Shown piece by piece: positions 47,437 through 56,653 of a DNA stretch of 64,000 bases (the first letter of the stretch is position 1; each line of letters opens with the position of its first letter). A program made the position numbers and the translations under genes. Origin of the DNA: Bradyrhizobium amphicarpaeae (GTDB lineage Bacteria > Pseudomonadota > Alphaproteobacteria > Rhizobiales > Xanthobacteraceae); the NCBI RefSeq assembly GCF_002266435.3, contig NZ_CP029426.2, positions 2,696,001 to 2,760,000 of the forward strand. Reading direction: 5' to 3'. The notes beneath the pieces were generated by a model. It was given only the letters and a program-made list of their open reading frames with translations, ran no database searches and was not told the DNA's origin.

Positions 47437-48378
47437 TTGGGCTTTGCGGGCGCGATGGTGGTGGCGATGGCGGTGGATGCCCTGCTGGGCTGGCCGTCGT
47501 GGCTGTTCGCGCGGATCGGCCATCCCGTGACCTGGCTCGGGCGGATGATTGGCGCCATTGATTCCGCGTGGAATCGCGCGTCGGATCCGCCGGCGCTTCG
47601 CCGTGGCGCGGGCATCGCCGGCGCGCTCGTGGTGATCGCAATCTCCGTTGCGGTCGGCTGGCTGCTTCAGGTCCTGCTTCCCTCGGGCTGGATCCAGATC
47701 GCGCTGCTCGGCGTCCTGGCCTGGCCGCTGGTCGCGCTGCGCTCGCTGCATGATCATGTGGCCGCCGTCGCAAATCCATTGCTGGCCGGCGACATCGCCA
47801 ACGCGCGCGAGGCGGTCTCGCGCATCGTCGGTCGCGATCCCGCGGCGCTCGATGAGGCCGGCATCGCGCGCGCGGCGATCGAGAGCCTCGCGGAGAATGC
47901 TTCCGACGGCATCATCGCGCCGGTGTTCTGGGGCGCGCTGTTCGGCCTGCCGGGTATCCTCGGTTACAAGGCGATCAACACGCTGGACTCCATGATCGGG
48001 CATCGCAGCGAGCGGCACGAGGCGTTCGGCTGGGCGGCAGCACGCATCGACGATATCGCGAACTTCATTCCCGCGCGCCTGACCGGCTTTCTGTTCGTGT
48101 TGCTGGCACCGCGGCGATCCGACGCGCTGACGTGCATGACGCGCGATGCGCGCCGCCACCGCTCGCCGAATGCCGGCTGGCCGGAGGCCGCGATGGCGGG
48201 CGGGCTTGGCGTGCGGCTCAGCGGGCCCCGTATCTATCACGGCAGCATCACGAACGAGCCCTGGCTGAACGAAGGCGCGCGCGATCCGCGCGCCGCCGAC
48301 ATCGCCGAGGCCCTGACGGTCTACCGCCGCGCCATGCTGCTGCTCGCAGGCCTGCTTGCGATCCTGGCTTTCGCGTGA
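47437..48378 (+). CDS. cbiB: Adenosylcobinamide-phosphate synthase CbiB/CobD
   Basis: This 313-residue membrane enzyme attaches aminopropanol phosphate to adenosylcobyric acid. It shows MAVDALLGWPSWLFARIGHPV, WLGRMIGAID, AIESLAENASDGIIAPVFW and GYKAINTLDSMIGHRSERHEAFGWAAARIDDIANFIPARLTG-type regions, all diagnostic. A perfect AGGAGG (47426-47431) lies five bases before a TTG at 47437, which I take as the start; ATG 47455 is too far away. It is followed by the decarboxylase gene that supplies the aminopropanol phosphate. Confidence 0.93.
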   Translation: MGFAGAMVVAMAVDALLGWPSWLFARIGHPVTWLGRMIGAIDSAWNRASDPPALRRGAGIAGALVVIAISVAVGWLLQVLLPSGWIQIALLGVLAWPLVALRSLHDHVAAVANPLLAGDIANAREAVSRIVGRDPAALDEAGIARAAIESLAENASDGIIAPVFWGALFGLPGILGYKAINTLDSMIGHRSERHEAFGWAAARIDDIANFIPARLTGFLFVLLAPRRSDALTCMTRDARRHRSPNAGWPEAAMAGGLGVRLSGPRIYHGSITNEPWLNEGARDPRAADIAEALTVYRRAMLLLAGLLAILAFA

Positions 48379-48389
48379 AAGAACGGGGC

Positions 48390-49355
48390 ATGCGCGAGCA
48401 CGGTGGAAATCTCGATCTGGCCCAGCAGCGTTTTGGCGGACGCGCGGAAGACTGGATCGATCTGTCGACAGGGATCAACCGGCTGCCTTATCCCGTGGGC
48501 GAAATGAGCGCACGGGCGTGGAGCACGCTGCCGTCGCGCGCCGAGATCGACGCCTTGCATCAGGCTGCGCGGCACGCCTATCGCACGCGCGCGCCGATCG
48601 TCGCAACGGGCGGGGCCCAGGCCGTCATTCAAATGCTGCCGCAACTGGCGCCGCGCGGACGTGCACGCATCCTCGCGCCGACCTACAATGAATATGCCGG
48701 CGTGCTGGCCGCTGCGGGCTGGGATGTGCAGGAAGTCGCGGAGCTCGACGCGCTGGCGGGGGCGGATCTCGCCGTCGTCGTCAATCCCAACAATCCCGAT
48801 GGCCGGTGTCATGCGCCGAAGGATTTGCTGACGCTGCTGCCACGCGTCGGCCGTCTCGTGATTGACGAAAGCTTTGCGGACACGGTTCCGCAGCTGTCGC
48901 TCGCTTCGGAAGCGGATCGGTACGGGTTGCTGGTCTTGCGCTCGTTCGGAAAGTTCTATGGGCTCGCCGGCTTGCGTCTCGGGTTCGCCATCGGCAATGC
49001 CGCGGACGTCACCAGGCTCGCCGCGATGGCGGGCCCATGGCCGGTCTCTGGAGCTGCGATCGCGATCGGCAGCCGGGCATTGCGTGACGATGCCTGGGCC
49101 GAAGCGACCTCGGCGCGTCTCGTGCGCGATTGTGTCCGGCTGGACGAGCTGACGCAAGCGCAAGGCTGGCGGCTCGTCGGCGGTGTGTCACTGTTTCGTC
49201 TGTACGAGACGCCCGACGCACGCGCCGCGCAGGAGAAGCTCGCGCGCGGCCAGATCTGGTCGCGCGTGTTCGCGCAAAGGCCGACATGGCTGCGCCTCGG
49301 GCTTCCGGGCAGCGAAGCCGAGTGGACACGCGTTGCCGAGGTCCTAGCGCGCTAG
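48390..49355 (+). CDS. cobD: Threonine-phosphate decarboxylase (PLP enzyme), CobD/CobC type
   Basis: This enzyme of about 321 residues (CobC in P. denitrificans naming) makes (R)-1-amino-2-propanol phosphate. It is a fold-type I aminotransferase-like protein: [16 protein letters not shown] with [14 protein letters not shown] near the N-terminus, [22 protein letters not shown], and the PLP lysine in [23 protein letters not shown] 48375 overlapping the cbiB stop is an equally possible start. Its end overlaps the convergent cobQ end by 12 bp. The product feeds CbiB directly upstream. Confidence 0.92.
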   Translation: MREHGGNLDLAQQRFGGRAEDWIDLSTGINRLPYPVGEMSARAWSTLPSRAEIDALHQAARHAYRTRAPIVATGGAQAVIQMLPQLAPRGRARILAPTYNEYAGVLAAAGWDVQEVAELDALAGADLAVVVNPNNPDGRCHAPKDLLTLLPRVGRLVIDESFADTVPQLSLASEADRYGLLVLRSFGKFYGLAGLRLGFAIGNAADVTRLAAMAGPWPVSGAAIAIGSRALRDDAWAEATSARLVRDCVRLDELTQAQGWRLVGGVSLFRLYETPDARAAQEKLARGQIWSRVFAQRPTWLRLGLPGSEAEWTRVAEVLAR

Positions 49356-50792
49356 CGCGAGCAGTCCTTCGACGTCGAGATGCTGTTCGATGTGATCGGC
49401 CAGCGCGTCGAGCGTGCTCTCGACGCGGGCGTGATAGGGCTCATCGCCCGCGGGAATGTCGAGGCCGCCCAGATACGCCTTGCGGAAATCATCCGATGTG
49501 AACAGGCCGTGCAGATAGCTGCCCTGCACGCGGCCATCGCGCGAGATCGCGCCTTCCGGCTCGCCGTTCAATGCCGCGAACGGGCGCGCGCGATCGGGCC
49601 CATCGGTACGGCCGATGTGGATTTCGTAGGCCTGGATCGGCTGGTTTGTGGCGGCATGCACGGCCGCGACCCGCGTCAGAGTCTTCTGCGGGTTCATGAC
49701 CGTCTCGACATCAAGCAATCCGAGCCCCGCCGTGTCGCCGGCGGGCCCTTCGATGCCGTCGGGATCGGCGACGCTGCGGCCCAGCATCTGATAGCCGCCG
49801 CAGAGGCCGAGCACATGGCCACCCCTGCGGTGATGCGCGAGCAGATCGATGTCCCAGCCTTGCGCGCGCAGGAAGTCAAGATCGCCGCGGGTAGATTTGG
49901 AGCCGGGGATGATCACCAGGCGTACATCGCCCGGGATCGCTTGGCCCGGGCGCACCATGACGAGATCGACGCCTGGCTCCAGCTTGAGCGGATCGAGGTC
50001 GTCGAAATTGGCGATCCGTGACAGCGCCAGGCAGGCGATCTTGCATTGGCCCGGCTTGCGTGCATCGCTCAGCCCCAGCGCGTCCTCGGCCGGCAACTCG
50101 CCGGCGCGCGGAAACCAGGGCAGCACGCCGAGGCCGCGCCATGCCGTCTTTTCTTCGATCAGCCTGTAGCCGTCGTCGAACAGCGTGGGATCGCCGCGGA
50201 ACTTGTTGATGACAAAACCCTGGATCATCGCGGCATCGTCGGGGTCGATCACCGTCTTGATGCCGACCAGTTGGGCGATGACGCCGCCGCGGTCGATGTC
50301 GCCGACCAGCACGACCGGAACATCCGCCTTGCGCGCAAAGCCCATATTGGCGATGTCGGACTTGCGTAGATTCACCTCGGCCGGACTGCCGGCGCCTTCG
50401 ACCAGCACCAGATCAGATCGCGCCTTCAGCCGCTCGAAACTTTCCAGCACCGCGCCCATCAGCGAGGGCTTCATCGCCGCGTAGTCGCGCGCCCGCGCGG
50501 TTGCGATGCGCTTTCCGTGGACGATCACCTGCGCGCCGACATCGGTCTCGGGCTTGAGCAGCACCGGGTTCATGTCGGTGTGCGGCTCGACGCCGGCGGC
50601 CAGCGCCTGCAGCGCCTGGGCGCGGCCGATCTCACCGCCATCGATGGTGACGGCTGCATTGTTCGACATGTTCTGCGGCTTGAAAGGCAGCACGCGCAGG
50701 CCGCGCCGCGTGAAGGCCCTCGCGAGGCCGGCGACAATGAGCGATTTGCCCACGTCCGAGCCGGCCCCCTGGATCATCAATGCGCGTGCCAT
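49344..50792 (-). CDS. cobQ: Cobyric acid synthase CobQ
   Basis: This 482-residue glutamine-dependent enzyme amidates four carboxyls of adenosylcobyrinic acid a,c-diamide. The N-terminal DTBS-like ATPase half has GAGSDVGKS and [12 protein letters not shown]. The C-terminal class I glutaminase half has the nucleophile Cys in [11 protein letters not shown] and a late catalytic His in GSYLHGLF. Length is normal for the family (about 480-500). It is the gene downstream of cobO on the minus strand, with a dispersed repeat in the 221-bp gap between them. Confidence 0.95.
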   Translation of the reverse strand: MARALMIQGAGSDVGKSLIVAGLARAFTRRGLRVLPFKPQNMSNNAAVTIDGGEIGRAQALQALAAGVEPHTDMNPVLLKPETDVGAQVIVHGKRIATARARDYAAMKPSLMGAVLESFERLKARSDLVLVEGAGSPAEVNLRKSDIANMGFARKADVPVVLVGDIDRGGVIAQLVGIKTVIDPDDAAMIQGFVINKFRGDPTLFDDGYRLIEEKTAWRGLGVLPWFPRAGELPAEDALGLSDARKPGQCKIACLALSRIANFDDLDPLKLEPGVDLVMVRPGQAIPGDVRLVIIPGSKSTRGDLDFLRAQGWDIDLLAHHRRGGHVLGLCGGYQMLGRSVADPDGIEGPAGDTAGLGLLDVETVMNPQKTLTRVAAVHAATNQPIQAYEIHIGRTDGPDRARPFAALNGEPEGAISRDGRVQGSYLHGLFTSDDFRKAYLGGLDIPAGDEPYHARVESTLDALADHIEQHLDVEGLLALAR

Positions 50793-50850
50793 CGGCGTCT
50801 TCTAATGCGGAACGGGATTGGGTTGAATCAAGCGGCTGCGCGCTTGGTGC

Positions 50851-50970
50851 ACCTCTCCCGCTCGCGGGAGAGGTCGCGCCGAAGGCGCGGGTGAGGGCTT
50901 TCTCCTCTTGGGGGTTCTCGATTGCGGAGACACCCTCTCCCCAGCCCTCCCCCGCAAGCGGGGGAGGGAG
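50851..50970. repeat. Dispersed double-hairpin repeat between cobO and cobQ
   Basis: Two hairpins flank a short spacer: CCTCTCCCG-CTCG-CGGGAGAGG (50852-50873) and an 11-bp stem CCCTCCCCCGC-AA-GCGGGGGAGGG (50945-50968), with the AGGTCGCGCC...GGTGAGGGCTTTCTCCTC type linker. This kind of element is repeated in Bradyrhizobium genomes, usually between genes. Here it lies between two genes of the same direction, so it could shape mRNA stability or terminate readthrough from cobO into cobQ. Confidence 0.75.
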
Positions 50971-51013
50971 CACACTTCCCTCGGCGCAGCATTTGAATTC
51001 AATCTCATCGGCT

Positions 51014-51649
51014 TCAGAACTCGACGCCGGCCTGCGCCTTGATGCCGGAGCGGAAGGGGTGCTTGACCAGCGTCATTTCGGTGACGAGATCGGCGATCTC
51101 GATCAACTCGTCCTTGGCGTTGCGGCCGGTGAGCACGACATGCGTCATCTCGGGCTTCGAGGTGGTCAGGAACTCGACGACTTCCGCGATGTCGAGATAG
51201 TCGTAGCGCAGCGCGATGTTGATCTCGTCGAGCACGACCATGCGCAAGCTCTCGTCGAGGATCAGCTCCTTGGCTTTCTCCCAGCCGGCGCGGGCGGCTG
51301 CGATGTCGCGGGCGCGGTCTTGCGTCTCCCAGGTGAATCCCTCGCCCATGGCGTGGAACTGGCAGAGATCGCCGAAATGGCCGGTGAGCAGGCGCCGCTC
51401 GCCGGTATCCCAGGCGCCCTTGATGAACTGCACGACCGCGCAGGGGAAGCCATGGGCGACGCAGCGAACGATCATGCCGAAGGCCGAGGAGGACTTGCCC
51501 TTGCCGGCGCCGGTGTGGACGATGATCAGGCCCTTTTCGCCGCTCTTGGTCGCCATGATCTTGTCGCGGGCGGCCTTCTTCTTCGCCATTTTCGTGGCGT
51601 GCCTGACGTCGCTATCATCGACCGTTTTCGTATCCGGTTCAGGCGTCAT
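51014..51649 (-). CDS. cobO: Cob(I)yrinic acid a,c-diamide adenosyltransferase CobO
   Basis: This 211-residue enzyme transfers the adenosyl group from ATP to the Co(I) corrinoid. The P-loop HTGAGKGKSSSAFGM and the VVQFIKGAWDTGERR, FTWETQDRARD, LILDESLRMVVLDEINIALRY-type regions identify the CobA/CobO (BtuR) family. The N-terminal 35 residues are Lys/Asp-rich (MAKKKAARDKIMATK), common in alphaproteobacterial CobO. The start is ATG 51649, with AAGGA and GGGA upstream; a long open extension to 51874 runs through the riboswitch region and is not coding. It diverges from the riboswitch-controlled operon. Confidence 0.94.
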   Translation of the reverse strand: MTPEPDTKTVDDSDVRHATKMAKKKAARDKIMATKSGEKGLIIVHTGAGKGKSSSAFGMIVRCVAHGFPCAVVQFIKGAWDTGERRLLTGHFGDLCQFHAMGEGFTWETQDRARDIAAARAGWEKAKELILDESLRMVVLDEINIALRYDYLDIAEVVEFLTTSKPEMTHVVLTGRNAKDELIEIADLVTEMTLVKHPFRSGIKAQAGVEF

Positions 51650-51678
51650 CGGTCCCGGTCCTTCGGCTTGACAAGTGG

Positions 51679-51701
51679 CGGCCACCGGCAAATGGTGGCC
51701 G
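51679..51701. other. Short hairpin between cobO start and the riboswitch
   Basis: CGGCCACC (51679-51686) pairs with GGTGGCCG (51694-51701) around a 7-base loop, giving an 8-bp stem in the narrow gap between the divergent cobO and the riboswitch. It may be an operator or part of the cobO leader; no T-run follows, so it is not an intrinsic terminator. Confidence 0.4.
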
Positions 51702-51702
51702 G

Positions 51703-51894
51703 GCGTTGGTTCCTGTCCTATGACAGGCGAAGAGGGAATGCGATAGGGTCCGAATCGGCAAGATTTTGGTCCAAAATGCAGCCGCCCCCGCGACCGTGAC
51801 CGGAGAGATGCCCGAAGCCACTGATCCCCTGGGATCGGGAAGGCGGGGATCGAAGGGGAAACCCTGCTCCGCAAGCCGGGAGACCTGCCAGCGC
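51703..51894 (+). ncRNA. Cobalamin (B12) riboswitch
   Basis: The leader of the DUF1636-cobW-cobN operon contains the conserved pieces of the B12 riboswitch in order: AGAGGGAATGCGA (from 51731), GCAGCCGCCCCCGCGACCG (from 51778), the GCCACTG element (51817-51823), GGGAAGGCGGGG, and the B12 box GCAAGCCGGGAGACCTGCC (51871-51889). P1 is formed by GCGTTGG (51703-51709) with CCAGCGC (51888-51894). No T-run terminator follows, and a weak GCGGA/TCCGC hairpin lies at 51911-51928, so control is probably translational: adenosylcobalamin binding lowers expression of the synthesis operon. Confidence 0.95.
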
Positions 51895-51999
51895 AACGAG
51901 TTTTGGACCGGCGGACGGGGTGTTCCGCGACGGGGAAGCAGGCCTTCGGAAGAATGGTCCGTGCGCCTCATCGCCTCCGCCGTTTAATCTGGAAGAGCG

Positions 52000-52374
52000 A
52001 TGACCGTCACACTTCACGTTTGCATCACCTGCCGCGCCGGCGAGACGCCGGGCGAAGGCGAGACCACGCCCGGCAAGCGCCTGCTTGGCGCGATCCTCGA
52101 GGCCGGCGTGCCCGAGGGCGTCGATGTGGTTCCGGTCGAATGCCTGTCGGCCTGCAGCCAGGGCTGCTCGGTCGCACTCAGCGCGCCCGGCCGCTGGTCC
52201 TATGTCTACGGCCGCCTGTCCGAGACGAACGCGCAGGACGTGGTCACGGGCGCAGCCGCCTATGCCGCCGCACCGGACGGGCTCGTGCCGTGGCGCAGCC
52301 GTCCCGAAATCTTCCGCAAGCAGTCGCTTGCGCGCATTCCCCCTGTTGCCGTCGTGCCGGAGGCCGCCGAATGA
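52000..52374 (+). CDS. DUF1636 protein, cysteine-rich, first gene of the riboswitch operon
   Basis: This 124-residue protein begins MTVTLHVCITCRAGE and has cysteines at 8, 11, 48, 52 and 56 (C-x2-C and CLSACSQGC), a pattern like thioredoxin-fold [2Fe-2S] ferredoxins. The function of DUF1636 is not known to me; its place directly behind a B12 riboswitch and coupled to cobW (ATGA overlap) suggests a role in cobalt handling or in supplying electrons or metal for corrin synthesis. GGAAGAG precedes ATG 52000 by a few bases. Confidence 0.88.
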   Translation: MTVTLHVCITCRAGETPGEGETTPGKRLLGAILEAGVPEGVDVVPVECLSACSQGCSVALSAPGRWSYVYGRLSETNAQDVVTGAAAYAAAPDGLVPWRSRPEIFRKQSLARIPPVAVVPEAAE

Positions 52375-53405
52375 GTTCGCTCGCAAAAGTCCCGGTGACT
52401 GTGGTCACCGGTTTCCTCGGCTCCGGCAAGACGACGCTGATCCAGCATCTGCTCAGCAATGCCAACGGCAAGAAGCTCGCGGTGCTCGTCAACGAGTTCG
52501 GCAGCGAGGGCGTGGATGGCGAGATCCTGAAGTCCTGCGCCGACGCGAACTGCCCGGAGGAGAACATCATCGAGCTCGCCAATGGCTGCATCTGCTGCAC
52601 CGTTGCCGACGATTTCATTCCGACCATGGAGAAACTGCTGGCGCGGCCGGTGCGGCCCGATCATATCCTGATCGAGACCTCGGGTCTGGCGCTGCCCAAG
52701 CCGCTGCTGAAGGCGTTCGACTGGCCGGAGATCCGCTCGCGCATCACGGTCGACGGCGTCATCGCGCTCGCCGATGCCGAAGCCGTTGCGGCGGGCCGCT
52801 TCGCGCCCGATCCGGCTGCGGTGGAAGCACAACGCGCGGCGGATGAAAGTCTCGATCACGAGACGCCGCTGTCGGAAGTGTTCGAGGACCAGATCGCCTG
52901 CGCCGATATCGTGCTGCTGACCAAGGCCGATCTCGCGGGCGCCGCCGGCATCGAAGCCGCCAAGGCCGCGATCACCGCCGAGATGCCGCGCCGCGTGCCG
53001 ATGCTGGCCGTCACCGACGGCGCCATCGATGCGCGCCTCATCCTCGGCCTCGGCGCTGCCGCGGAGAACGATCTCGCGGCGCGTCCCTCGCATCATGATG
53101 GCGAAGACGAACACGAGCATGATGATTTCAATTCGGTGGTGATCGATCTTCCCGAGGTGACCGACGTCGATGCGCTGGTCGCATCCGTTCAGCGGCTGGC
53201 GCGCGAGCAGAACGTGCTGCGCGCCAAGGGTTATATCGCGGTCGCGGGCAAGCCTATGAGGCTGCTGCTTCAGGCGGTCGGCGAGCGCGTGCGCCACCAG
53301 TTCGACAAGCCATGGGGAGCGGGCATCAGGCAGTCGAAGCTCGTCGTGATCGGCGAACACGGCGATATCGACGAGGCCGCGATCAAGGCGGGATTGGGAG
53401 TCTGA
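52371..53405 (+). CDS. cobW: CobW, GTP-dependent metal chaperone for cobalamin synthesis
   Basis: This 344-residue G3E-family GTPase has Walker A GFLGSGKTT (residues 15-23 or so), the metal-binding CxCC in NGCICCTV, the guanine-specificity TKAD, and a His/Asp/Glu-rich loop (HHDGEDEHEHDD) of the kind that holds Co2+ or Zn2+. CobW is thought to deliver cobalt to the CobNST chelatase, and the cobN gene follows with a 1-bp overlap (TGATG). ATG 52371 overlaps the DUF1636 stop by 4 bp. Confidence 0.94.
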   Translation: MSSLAKVPVTVVTGFLGSGKTTLIQHLLSNANGKKLAVLVNEFGSEGVDGEILKSCADANCPEENIIELANGCICCTVADDFIPTMEKLLARPVRPDHILIETSGLALPKPLLKAFDWPEIRSRITVDGVIALADAEAVAAGRFAPDPAAVEAQRAADESLDHETPLSEVFEDQIACADIVLLTKADLAGAAGIEAAKAAITAEMPRRVPMLAVTDGAIDARLILGLGAAAENDLAARPSHHDGEDEHEHDDFNSVVIDLPEVTDVDALVASVQRLAREQNVLRAKGYIAVAGKPMRLLLQAVGERVRHQFDKPWGAGIRQSKLVVIGEHGDIDEAAIKAGLGV

Positions 53406-56400
53406 TGCACGTCGTTTTCCGCGAGAGCCGCGGTCTCGAGGAGACCGCGACGCCAAGGGACATCGGCCAGGACCCGGCCGATCTCGTGGTGCTCTCGTAT
53501 TCGGATTCCGATCTCGCTGCGTTCGCGGCCGGTTGGCGGCGCGGCCGCGATAGCCTGCCGACGCTGCGGCTTGCGAACCTTGCTGAGCTGCGTCATCCGC
53601 TTTCGGTGGACACTTATGTCGAGCGGACACTGTCGCGGGCGCGTGGCATTCTGGTGCGGCTGATCGGCGGCGAGTCCTATTGGGCGTACGGCCTCGCGGC
53701 TCTTCAGCAACTCGCGAAGGATCGCAATATCGTGCTGGCCGTGCTGCCGGCCGACGGCCGCGACGACGTCAGGCTCGATGCGTATTCGACCCTGCCGGTC
53801 TCGACGCTGCGGCGGCTGAAGGTGCTCTGCGACACCGGCGGCCCGGTGGCCGCGCAAGCGGCGATTGCGCAGCTTGCGCTGGCTTCGGGCCTCTATGCCG
53901 GGCCTGTCATCGGCGAGACGACCGTGCCCGAGATGGGCTTTTACGATCCCGCGCGCGGCGTCATCGCTGCGCCGGTGGGCGGCGACGGCAGGCCGCGCGC
54001 GCTGGTGACGTTCTATCGCTCCTACCTCACAGCCGCGGATACCGGTCCGGTCGATGCGCTGATCGCAGCGCTGCGTGAGGAGGGATTCGACGCCTGCGGC
54101 GCGTTCGTCACCTCGCTGAAGGCCCCGGGCGTTGCGGATTGGTTGCGGGCGCATCTCGCGCAACATCCTCCGGCTGCGATCGTCAACGCGACGGCGTTCT
54201 CGGCCCTGGGCGATGACGGAACGACGCCGTTCGACGCCGCGTCATGTCCCGTGTTCCAGGTCGCGCTCTCGTCGGCCCGGCGCGAAGACTGGGCGGAGTC
54301 GTTGCGCGGCCTGTCGCCCGGCGATCTCGCGATGCATGTGGTGCTGCCCGAGATCGACGGCCGGCTGTTCGCGGGCGTGGTGAGTTTCAAATCGGCCGCG
54401 CAGCGCGATCCCGATCTGCAATTTTCGCATCTTGCGCACAGGGCGGATGAAGAGCGCGTGAAGGCCATCGCCGCCCGCGTCGCGGCCTGGCGGCGGCTCG
54501 CGGAGACGCCGGCTGCAGACAAGAAGCTGGCGATCGTGCTCTCGAACTATCCGGGGCGACCGCACCAGATCGCGCACGCCGTCGGGCTCGATGCGCTGGC
54601 TTCGGTCGAAGCCCTGGTGTCCGATCTGGCGGCAGCCGGCTATGGTCTCACGCCGGTCCACGCACTTGGCGAGACGCTGCTGAAGCAGAGCTTGATCTGG
54701 AACGTCGCAGACTATCGCGCCGCGCTCGCGCGCCTGCCGCAAGCATTGCAGGATGATCTCGCGCAGGCCTGGGGTGCGCCGGAGAGTGATCCGTGTTGCC
54801 GCAATGGCGAGTTCCACTTCGCGGCTGTCGCATGCGGCCGCTCGATTGTCGCGGTCCAGCCCGAGCGCGGCGATGCGGTCGCGCGCGACAGCGATTATCA
54901 CGATCTCGCCCGCACGCCGCGCCACGGCTACGTCGCGTTCCATCTCTGGCTCCGGGAGCAGGCGTGTGATGCCGTCGTGCATATGGGCGCACATGGCACG
55001 CTGGAATGGCTGCCGGGAAAATCCGTCGCGCTCTCCTCACAGTGCTGGCCGGAAGCCCTGATCGGCGATCTCCCCGTGATCTATCCCTTCATCGTCAACG
55101 ATCCCGGCGAGGCCGCGCAAGCCAAGCGGCGCTTGGGGGCGGTCACCATCGGCCACCTGCCGCCGCCGCTGGAAACATCGGCAGTGCCCGAGGGCCTGCG
55201 ACGGCTCGAACGCCTGCTCGACGAATATTCGACCGCCGATGGTCTCGATCCCGCGCGCCGCCAGCGATTGATCGCCGCGATCCGCGACGAGGCGCGTGCG
55301 GTGGGCCTCGAAGACGATCTTGGTCTGAACGCCTCAGCGGCACCGGCCGAAGCCATTCCGCGGATCGACCGCTTCGTCTGCGATCTCAAGGAAAGCCAGT
55401 TCGGCGACGGCCTGCACGTGTTCGGCCGCGGCGCCTGCGGCGATGCGGAGCGGGATGCGCTACGTGCCGCACTCGCGGGGCAGCGCATTGCGCCCGGGCC
55501 TTCGGGTTCGCCCTATCGCGGACGTCAGGACGTGCTACCGACCGGGCGCAATCTCTTTGCCGTCGACCCGCGCGCGGTGCCGACGCCGTCAGCGCATGCG
55601 CAGGGCATCAAGCTTGCCGAAGAGCTGCTGCGCCGTCACTTGCAGGATCATGGCGATTGGCCGAAGGGGCTCGTGGTCGATCTCTGGGGTTCGGCGACGA
55701 TGCGCACGGCCGGCGAGGAATTTGCGATGGCGCTGCATCTGGCCGGCCTCGCGCCGCGCTGGGATCACGCCTCCGGCCGTGTGACCGGCTACGACATCAT
55801 CGCGCCGGCCGAGCTTGGCCGTCCTCGCATCGACGTCACGTTGCGCGTGTCCGGGCTGTTCCGCGACGTCTTCTCGGGCCTTGCGCAATTGTTCGAAGCC
55901 GCCTCCGAGGCGCTTGCAGGCCGTGAGGAGGAGGGCGACGAGAATCCGTACCGCCACCGCGCCTCCCGCGTGTTCGCGCCGCGTCCGGGGCAATACGGCG
56001 TCGGCCTGTCGGCGATATCAGATGCCTTCACGCCGGAGACGCGCGACGCCGCCGGCGAAGCCTGGTTGTCGGCATCGTCATGGGCGTTTTCGGCCGACGG
56101 AGAAATCAGGCACGATCGCGCCGGCATCGAGCAGCGCCTCGCTGAGGCCGACGCCTTTGTCCATGTCCAGGACCTGCCGGAGACCGACCTGCTGCTCGCG
56201 GCCGATTATGCCGCGCACGAAGCCGGCGTTGTGGCCGCTGCAGTGCATCTCGGCGCGGCAGGGCCATCGCTCTATCACCTCGACTCGACGCATCCCGAAC
56301 AGCCGCGCGCCCGCACGCTGACTGAGGAAATTTCCCGCGTCGTCCGCGCACGCGCGGTCAATCCGGGCTGGATCGCCGGCATGATGCGTCACGGATTTCG

Positions 56401-56653
56401 CGGCGCAGCCGAGATCACGGCGACGCTGGAGCACATGGCCGCTTTCGCTCATCTCGCGAACGCCGTGCCGCCGCACCTGTTCGATCTCTACTACGGAGCG
56501 ACGCTCGGCAATGACGACGTCCGTGCCTTCATGGCGCGCGACAATCCGTCCGCGCTCGCCGCGATGGAAACCTGTTTTGCGCGCCTGCACGATGCGGCGC
56601 TGTGGCAAACGCGCCGCAATTCGATCGCCGCGGCGCTGCGGGAGGCCTCATGA
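53405..56653 (+). CDS. cobN: Cobaltochelatase subunit CobN
   Basis: This 1,082-residue large subunit of the ATP-dependent aerobic cobaltochelatase inserts Co2+ into hydrogenobyrinic acid a,c-diamide. Conserved CobN/Mg-chelatase BchH-type parts are visible: the VRLIGGESYWAYG region, VLSNYPGRPHQI, VVHMGAHGTLEWLPGK and RIDVTLRVSGLFRDVF. It is a little shorter than the P. denitrificans protein (about 1,275). The ATG overlaps the cobW stop, and the cobG ATG overlaps its own stop. The CobS and CobT partner subunits are not in the window. Confidence 0.95.
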   Translation: MHVVFRESRGLEETATPRDIGQDPADLVVLSYSDSDLAAFAAGWRRGRDSLPTLRLANLAELRHPLSVDTYVERTLSRARGILVRLIGGESYWAYGLAALQQLAKDRNIVLAVLPADGRDDVRLDAYSTLPVSTLRRLKVLCDTGGPVAAQAAIAQLALASGLYAGPVIGETTVPEMGFYDPARGVIAAPVGGDGRPRALVTFYRSYLTAADTGPVDALIAALREEGFDACGAFVTSLKAPGVADWLRAHLAQHPPAAIVNATAFSALGDDGTTPFDAASCPVFQVALSSARREDWAESLRGLSPGDLAMHVVLPEIDGRLFAGVVSFKSAAQRDPDLQFSHLAHRADEERVKAIAARVAAWRRLAETPAADKKLAIVLSNYPGRPHQIAHAVGLDALASVEALVSDLAAAGYGLTPVHALGETLLKQSLIWNVADYRAALARLPQALQDDLAQAWGAPESDPCCRNGEFHFAAVACGRSIVAVQPERGDAVARDSDYHDLARTPRHGYVAFHLWLREQACDAVVHMGAHGTLEWLPGKSVALSSQCWPEALIGDLPVIYPFIVNDPGEAAQAKRRLGAVTIGHLPPPLETSAVPEGLRRLERLLDEYSTADGLDPARRQRLIAAIRDEARAVGLEDDLGLNASAAPAEAIPRIDRFVCDLKESQFGDGLHVFGRGACGDAERDALRAALAGQRIAPGPSGSPYRGRQDVLPTGRNLFAVDPRAVPTPSAHAQGIKLAEELLRRHLQDHGDWPKGLVVDLWGSATMRTAGEEFAMALHLAGLAPRWDHASGRVTGYDIIAPAELGRPRIDVTLRVSGLFRDVFSGLAQLFEAASEALAGREEEGDENPYRHRASRVFAPRPGQYGVGLSAISDAFTPETRDAAGEAWLSASSWAFSADGEIRHDRAGIEQRLAEADAFVHVQDLPETDLLLAADYAAHEAGVVAAAVHLGAAGPSLYHLDSTHPEQPRARTLTEEISRVVRARAVNPGWIAGMMRHGFRGAAEITATLEHMAAFAHLANAVPPHLFDLYYGATLGNDDVRAFMARDNPSALAAMETCFARLHDAALWQTRRNSIAAALREAS

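Noticed and set aside
50793..51013. Small gene between cobO and cobQ
   Set aside because: The open frames there are created by the GC-rich repeat and lack ribosome-binding sites or protein-like composition.
51650..51874. Open N-terminal extension of cobO
   Set aside because: It runs antisense through the B12 riboswitch; the family start and a ribosome-binding site are at 51649.
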